In this document: piece after piece, positions 55,685 through 64,000 of the stretch
Numbering within the stretch: the first letter of the stretch is position 1
Layout of the letters: every line of letters begins with the position of its first letter
Assembly (NCBI GenBank): GCA_037975125.1
Contig: CM075858.1
Location: forward strand, 68,548,140-68,612,139
Direction of reading: 5' to 3'
Length of the DNA stretch: 64,000 nucleotides
Origin: Latrodectus hesperus
Taxonomy: Eukaryota; Arthropoda; Arachnida; Araneae; Theridiidae
The notes under the pieces: generated by a model
Told to the model about the DNA's origin: nothing
Database searches by the model: none
The model's input: the letters and a program-made list of their open reading frames with translations, nothing else
Position numbers and translations under genes: made by a program

Positions 55685-58600
55685 CATTAAGTTTAAATGT
55701 TTTCGTAGAAAAACCAGATTTATATAAATCACAATGTTTTTTAAAAAGATTTATATTTGTGTAATAAATTAACCATCAAATTTTCTTAACTATTTAAAAT
55801 GAACTGAAATGAATTTATGTTCATACAAATTCAAGTACATAAATTTTATTTACATTATGCATGTATTAAGGAAATTTAAATCTCTAAGAAATACTCCAAG
55901 TGTACTTATTAGAAAGTTCATTAATATGAACTTCTTAACGAAAGATTTGTTACATTTTGACATTCAGATTCATTTTTTCTGACTTTTTGATGATTATATA
56001 TTGAGTATATATAATATATATTATTAAGTAACAAATAAATTTTTAAGAATTTCATAGCTTTATTTTATTTCCAAATTCATTAAATAATTTTAGTTGTTCT
56101 GGAGGTATTATAAATTAATTTTAATTTTGAGCAATATCATTTGTAATTAATAGCCTGTAAGTGAATACATAAAAACGAATAGATGTTTAAATATCTTTAA
56201 ATATCTATGTATCTTTTGTTAATATCTTACACGTAAAGTTTTTTTTTCTTAAATGAGGCGTATTCATATGTTCCTCGCATCCGAAATATTTTCATGTACT
56301 TACCACCTGGCAGATGTATTCACTGACCTCTTGCAACATTTCTCCTTTTTTATTGCATTACCCATTCCTGGGGCAGCCTCAGTGGTGACTTTGATTGAAG
56401 CTAGGGTTATCAGTATTAAGATTATAGACAAGATACCAGTACATGGAAAACCAAATGCATATATATCCTAATTAAATGTTTGGAATTTAATAGTTAAATA
56501 AAATGAAGTCCTGAACTATTTTCCATGACTATTTTTCTATGTTTATGACAATTTTTCAATCCATATGTGTTTCCTCTCATTTTGTGATAATGGTAATGAA
56601 TGACGATTTGTTTACATCAATTTCTAGACACCTGATCTATGATCTAGATTTTTTATAAGAGAACCATTGTTTATTTAATATAATTATATATTACTTAAAT
56701 ACTAATTGAATCTATTTTTAGTTTCAATTTACAGTTGTTTAAAAGATCAAAATTTATTGTACAAATTATCCAAAATACAAAGTTATTCGACATTAAAAGG
56801 AGACAAAGTTTAATAGATGTATAAATTTATAAAACTACTCTTTTACTAACTCTTAATTGTCATTACTAAATTAATTTTTTTTAATTAAGTGATAGACCAT
56901 AAAGATTTAGCTACACTTTTTAAGTTACATGACAGTGTAAACATATTTTTATGAGAAATTATGTATTCCTTTTCATTTATTTTGTATATTTATCCCTAAA
57001 TTGAACATATTCTTATAATATTAACTGCTTAGAAAAAACTATGGTTATTTTTTTATTTAACTTAAACGTAATTATTATTTACTTTAATTTTAATTGTTAT
57101 TTTCAAAGACTAATTTTAAAATAGATAGAATATATTCTAAGAAATTTAGAAAGCGTATTTCGTATTTCTTTATCATTTTCATTCTATTTATTTGAAAGTG
57201 AAAACTGTGTTACCATTTTCATCTCAGTAAAAAATTTTACTTGAACCAGCAAACGGATAGCTTATAATTTTTTATTGCAATAAATGAAGTATAAATAAAG
57301 ATTTTACTTTTATTAACTTCTATATAACTATTTTTACCCTTTTTATAATTGAATTTTGATTGGGAGAATTTGGGAATACAATTTTAGTAGCGTCTGTATT
57401 TTTGAAAATTTATTCTGAAAAGTTTCTTTAACAAATATATAAGTATTGAAATTCAGCATACAATATTTACATAAAAAAATAATGCTTTTGTGTGAAAACT
57501 AATTCGAATATTTTGAATATTCGAAATTATTTTTGTTGAATTTCTTTTGGAATATCATTGTTAAAATACTTTGCAAACTTTATAAGTAAAATAGTTCTTT
57601 ATAAGATTTTTAAGTTTGAAGTTTATAAAGTACTTTAAATATTTCTTTACATAAATGTGTGTATGATTTTATTCTTTACTAATATAAATGAAAGAAAATT
57701 GAATAGGTAATTTATACTTGACCAATATTGCAATTTTTTTATAATTTGTTTAGAAACGTTTCTCCTATTTTAAAAATATTACCAAATTTATTTTTTACAT
57801 TTAAGTATCATCATGATATAAAATCATAGAACCAAATAATTTGTTAATCTAAATGTTTAAATTTCATATTTTAATAGCCTTAAAAGGAAATTGCTTGTTG
57901 TAGGAGTTAATTTATCACTAAATCGCGGAGTAAAGATTTTTCAATGCCTAGTAATATAATAAGCAAAAAATAAGTGGATCATAATAAGAAGCTGCTGGAA
58001 AAATTAAAATAAATAAAAAATAAAAATAATATTTAAAAGTAAGTAAAAATTATAAATATAATGTATTTTATACGCAAAACAATGTGATGTATTACGAATA
58101 TTGTGTACGAATTTGATACACATCCTACGCATTTGACACTCATTATAATTAAGTTAATATTATAATGTAATATAAAAAATTCAAATTTGATAAACTAAAT
58201 AAATGGATAAGCCAAAACAATACACTCAATAATTTTTATTATATATTTGATAATATTTATGCTACAATGAATAATATATTTAAATTATTTAACGTAGAAT
58301 TATAAGAGATAAGAGCTAAATTTGTAAAGAAAAATCTTATTTTAAGTCTAACGTAACTGAGACATGCAATACTTGATTCCATTTTGGATATTTGGTTGTA
58401 TTGAACATGAAAAATTATTTTAAAAGCTATGTATTGAACATGAAGAGGGATATGTTCACATAGTTTTGAAATTAAAAACGAATGTTTTAATTGCATACCT
58501 TTTTATACAAACTTCTGAGAAAAAATCACTGTAGTGTGAGTGATAAGTTTATAAATAAGGACAATATAACAACATTTTGCTCACTAAGATTAATTTGCTT

Positions 58601-58856
58601 GGTTAAGAACAGCCTAGAACTCACAACTCTAGAGGTAGCTAGTTCTATACTTGACTCAGAGTAAGAAGTGTCATGTTGAATAGACCAAACTTGTCAATAC
58701 GATTCCCATAGTAGAGTGTAGAGGATGGTTTTCAGTTTGCATAACATCTTCACTGAGGATTGTTCAATATGATGTAGAGTGGAGAATGAATGTGCTTAGT
58801 TGAGATAAGTTGAAAACGCGCATCGCTTACTTATCGCAAATTTACTTTAATATATT
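55685..58856. other. AT-rich spacer with two unassigned GC-richer blocks
   Basis: A block at 56253-56471 has balanced composition and, on the minus strand, splice-like signals (see finding). Another at 58600-58840 is similarly less AT-rich but unrecognised. Neither is alignable to another part of the window. Confidence 0.45.
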
Positions 58857-58858
58857 TA

Positions 58859-58890
58859 CACTCAAGTCCATAAATTAAGAATAATACAAA
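58859..58890 (+). repeat. Left terminal inverted repeat of the Tc1-like element
   Basis: Pairs with 60300-60331; 25 of 32 bases match, and the TA target lies immediately outside. Confidence 0.88.
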
Positions 58891-59108
58891 ATCTCACAAA
58901 AATTGATTTTTAAAATAAAAAATTCACATGTAGAAATATCACACACATCTTGAAGAATAATATGCAAATTACAAAAAAACACCAGATTGCGCCGATAGTA
59001 CGTCACAATGACAAGAGTGTAAGAGAGGGATATATAAGGAATGGTTGCAAAGTAGTAAAATTGCTCACAAGCGCTTTAAAAGTCTTTCAATCCAATAACC
59101 GCATAGTT

Positions 59109-60103
59109 ATGGCACAAAGAAAGCATTTGTATGATGTTTTACATGGTAGAATTATCGGCCGTCTGGAATGCGGACGTAGAAGTATCCGAAGAACTTGGAA
59201 TCGCACTAAGTTATATCTCCAGGCTTTGGCAACGGTTCAAAGATGATGGTAGTGTGAGTAGACGTTACAGCACAGGCCGCACATAAGTTACAACGCCGAA
59301 TGAGGACTGGTATTTCGCAGTTACTGCCTAAAGGAACAGATGGAGCACAGCATCAGACATGTCTCTTCAGCTACCGGTATGACAGTTTCAAGGCAGATCG
59401 TGTAAAATCGCTTAGGGTGCATTGGTCTATATGCAAGTAGGCTTGTTAGACTTACCGCAACTCATGTTCCACTTACCGCAACTCACTGTCACCTGCCTTT
59501 AGCCTGGAGTAGAGAGCATGCATTCTGGACACAACAACGGTACTTTTGTGTGATGTTTTCCGACGAGTCCCGGTTTAGCTTTCATTCTGATTCTCACCGG
59601 ACTTTCATATGGAGAGGGCCAGGTACGCGTTACCACCAAGAAAACACCGTTCGGTTGTGCAGGATTGCTCGTTTGGGGAGGGATTATTCTGGGTTCTGTA
59701 ACTAACCTGCATGTTCAGAATGTAACCATGACAGGCACATCTACCGAGATATCATTCTGGAACAAAGTGTACATTGGTTTCTGGGCAACATGGGTGCAGA
59801 ATTTCTGTTTATGGATGACAACATCCGTCCTCACTGTGTAAACATTGTAGTAGAGCACTTCAATCGGAGGATATCACCCGTATGGACTGATCAGCATACT
59901 CACCGGACTTGAATCCAATGGAGCATGTGTGGGACACGTTTGGCCGACGAATTGCAGCCCGTCAACCCCCTTCCACATGTCTACCTGAGCTTCAGTGAGC
60001 ATTGCTTGATGATAAGTGGTGTAATATTCCTGAAGAACAAACAGATAATTTGATACTTAGCAGGCATAGACGTTGTATCGTCTGGGGGCATACTATGAAT
60101 TAA
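59109..60103 (+). pseudogene. Tc1-type DD34E transposase pseudogene
   Basis: An intact copy would cut and paste the element at TA sites. The start ATG 59109 gives MAQRKHL...GRIIGRLECGR, the paired-type helix-turn-helix N-terminus. A frameshift near 59178 moves it to a frame reading EVSEELGIALSYISRLWQRF and RRYSTGR, then TAA at 59284-59286. Later pieces include VMFSDESRFS (first catalytic Asp, about 59550-59580), LLVWGGIILG, FMDDNIRPH (second Asp; the usual Ala is Ile), and, after a TGA at 59888-59890 in place of Trp, AYSPDLNPMEHVWD (catalytic Glu). Another TGA lies at 59996-59998. The frame ends HTMN and TAA at 60101-60103. The total length of about 330 codons is normal for the family. The catalytic residues survive, but the frame is broken by stops and shifts. 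Confidence 0.94.
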
Positions 60104-60299
60104 CCGTCATTCCATCCTTTTTATATTGGTTTTTGTAAATAGGTTCTTTTTTGAAATTTGCTTCAGGGTGTAAAAATCGCAGTTTTTATTAATGGTGTCA
60201 AACGTATAGCATCTTTTTTTGCTTTTTACCTTGTGTTTAATAAATAGACTTTAAAAATAAGTCACATTTGTTTTGCTTCTGTCTCTTTCTTTGCCTGAA

Positions 60300-60331
60300 C
60301 TTGCATTATTTTTAATTTATGTACACGTGTG
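60300..60331 (-). repeat. Right terminal inverted repeat of the Tc1-like element
   Basis: Imperfect complement of 58859-58890, followed by TA at 60332-60333. Confidence 0.88.
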
Positions 60332-60375
60332 TATTCAAAAGTGCTTTTCATGATAGTTGAATCACTCAATTCAGT

Positions 60376-60552
60376 GCTGAGCTGGCAGCTGAATGGTTAG
60401 CGCTCTTGCCTTCGGTTCAACAGTTCGTGGGTTCGAATCCCACCTTGGGTATGGATGTTTGTAGTGGTTCGGAATCCACTTTAAACCGTAAGTCCCGGTC
60501 TAATTAGCCTTCGTGTGCAAATAAAGACCGTTGAGCGACAAAGAAACCAAAC
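60376..60552 (+). repeat. tRNA-derived SINE, family C, with perfect target-site duplication
   Basis: The head GCTGAGCTGGCAGCTGAATG has an A-box-like ATGGTTAGCGCTCTTGCC, and the B box GTGGGTTCGAATCCCACC is nearly ideal. The body TCTAATTAGCCTTC...CGTTGAGCGACAAAG aligns with 4806-4996. A perfect 13-bp direct repeat CACTCAATTCAGT at 60363-60375 and 60553-60565 brackets it. This is the best-kept SINE in the window and probably the youngest. The body after the B box is not tRNA, so it is not a functional tRNA gene. Confidence 0.92.
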
Positions 60553-60565
60553 CACTCAATTCAGT

Positions 60566-64000
<3,435 letters not shown>

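Larger units (their letters stand above)
58859..60331 (+). mobile_element. Tc1-like transposon, full length but inactive
   Basis: The element is a 1473-bp unit flanked by TA at 58857-58858 and 60332-60333. The ends are imperfect inverted repeats: 58859-58890 (CACTCAAGTCCATAAATTAA and on) against the complement of 60300-60331 (CACACGTGTACATAAATTAA and on), 25 of 32 positions identical with a shared CATAAATTAA core. Length, TA duplication and a single DD34E transposase frame fit a Tc1 element. The frame is broken many times, so the copy is dead, and the divergence of its ends suggests it is older than the element at 14.3 kb. Confidence 0.93.

Noticed and set aside
60380..60455. tRNA gene with a near-ideal B box
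   Set aside because: It is the head of a 177-bp unit bracketed by a 13-bp duplication, so it is a SINE and not a tRNA gene.

Overview
This window is non-coding eukaryotic DNA that is very rich in A and T. I found no intact protein-coding gene, no ribosomal or functional transfer RNA gene, and no prokaryotic feature. The mixture of decayed Tc1/mariner and pogo/Tigger DNA transposons, non-LTR retrotransposon fragments with an RNase H tail, tRNA-derived SINEs and very long (AT)n arrays points to an arthropod. I think an arachnid, probably a spider, is most likely. That is an inference from the general character of the repeats, not from a diagnostic gene.

Layout. Positions 1-9.4 kb hold four clear tRNA-derived SINEs (families I call A, B and C), a poly-T run, a weaker SINE and a 670-bp (AT)n array. 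Positions 9.4-16 kb hold two SINE-D copies, a second long (AT)n array and a nearly complete but dead Tc1/mariner-superfamily transposon (14344-15769) with terminal inverted repeats of about 164 bp. Positions 16-31.9 kb are mostly featureless, with a third SINE-D copy, a (CTAT)n-(AT)n compound microsatellite, another (AT)n array and an RNase H-bearing LINE fragment at 24 kb. Positions 31.9-34.1 kb hold a decayed LINE reverse transcriptase on the minus strand, split by a younger SINE-E that has a perfect 12-bp target-site duplication. Positions 35-38 kb hold a SINE-B, a degenerate C-rich minisatellite, two (AT)n arrays and a probable solo LTR. A second RNase H LINE tail lies at 44.7-45.0 kb, a 780-bp pogo/Tigger remnant at 47.6-48.4 kb, a second solo LTR at 55.4 kb, and a dead Tc1 element (58859-60331) followed by a SINE-C with a perfect 13-bp duplication at 60.4 kb. 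The window ends inside an (AT)n-(GATA)n array.

Nothing here works together as a pathway; this is an intergenic or intronic graveyard of mobile elements. The best-supported calls rest on paired structural evidence (target-site duplications, terminal inverted repeats, catalytic motifs). I looked for an undescribed system and did not find a convincing one. The items most worth a check are the degenerate minisatellite at 35.6-36.2 kb, the perfect hairpins, the two solo LTRs and two low-confidence coding-like blocks.
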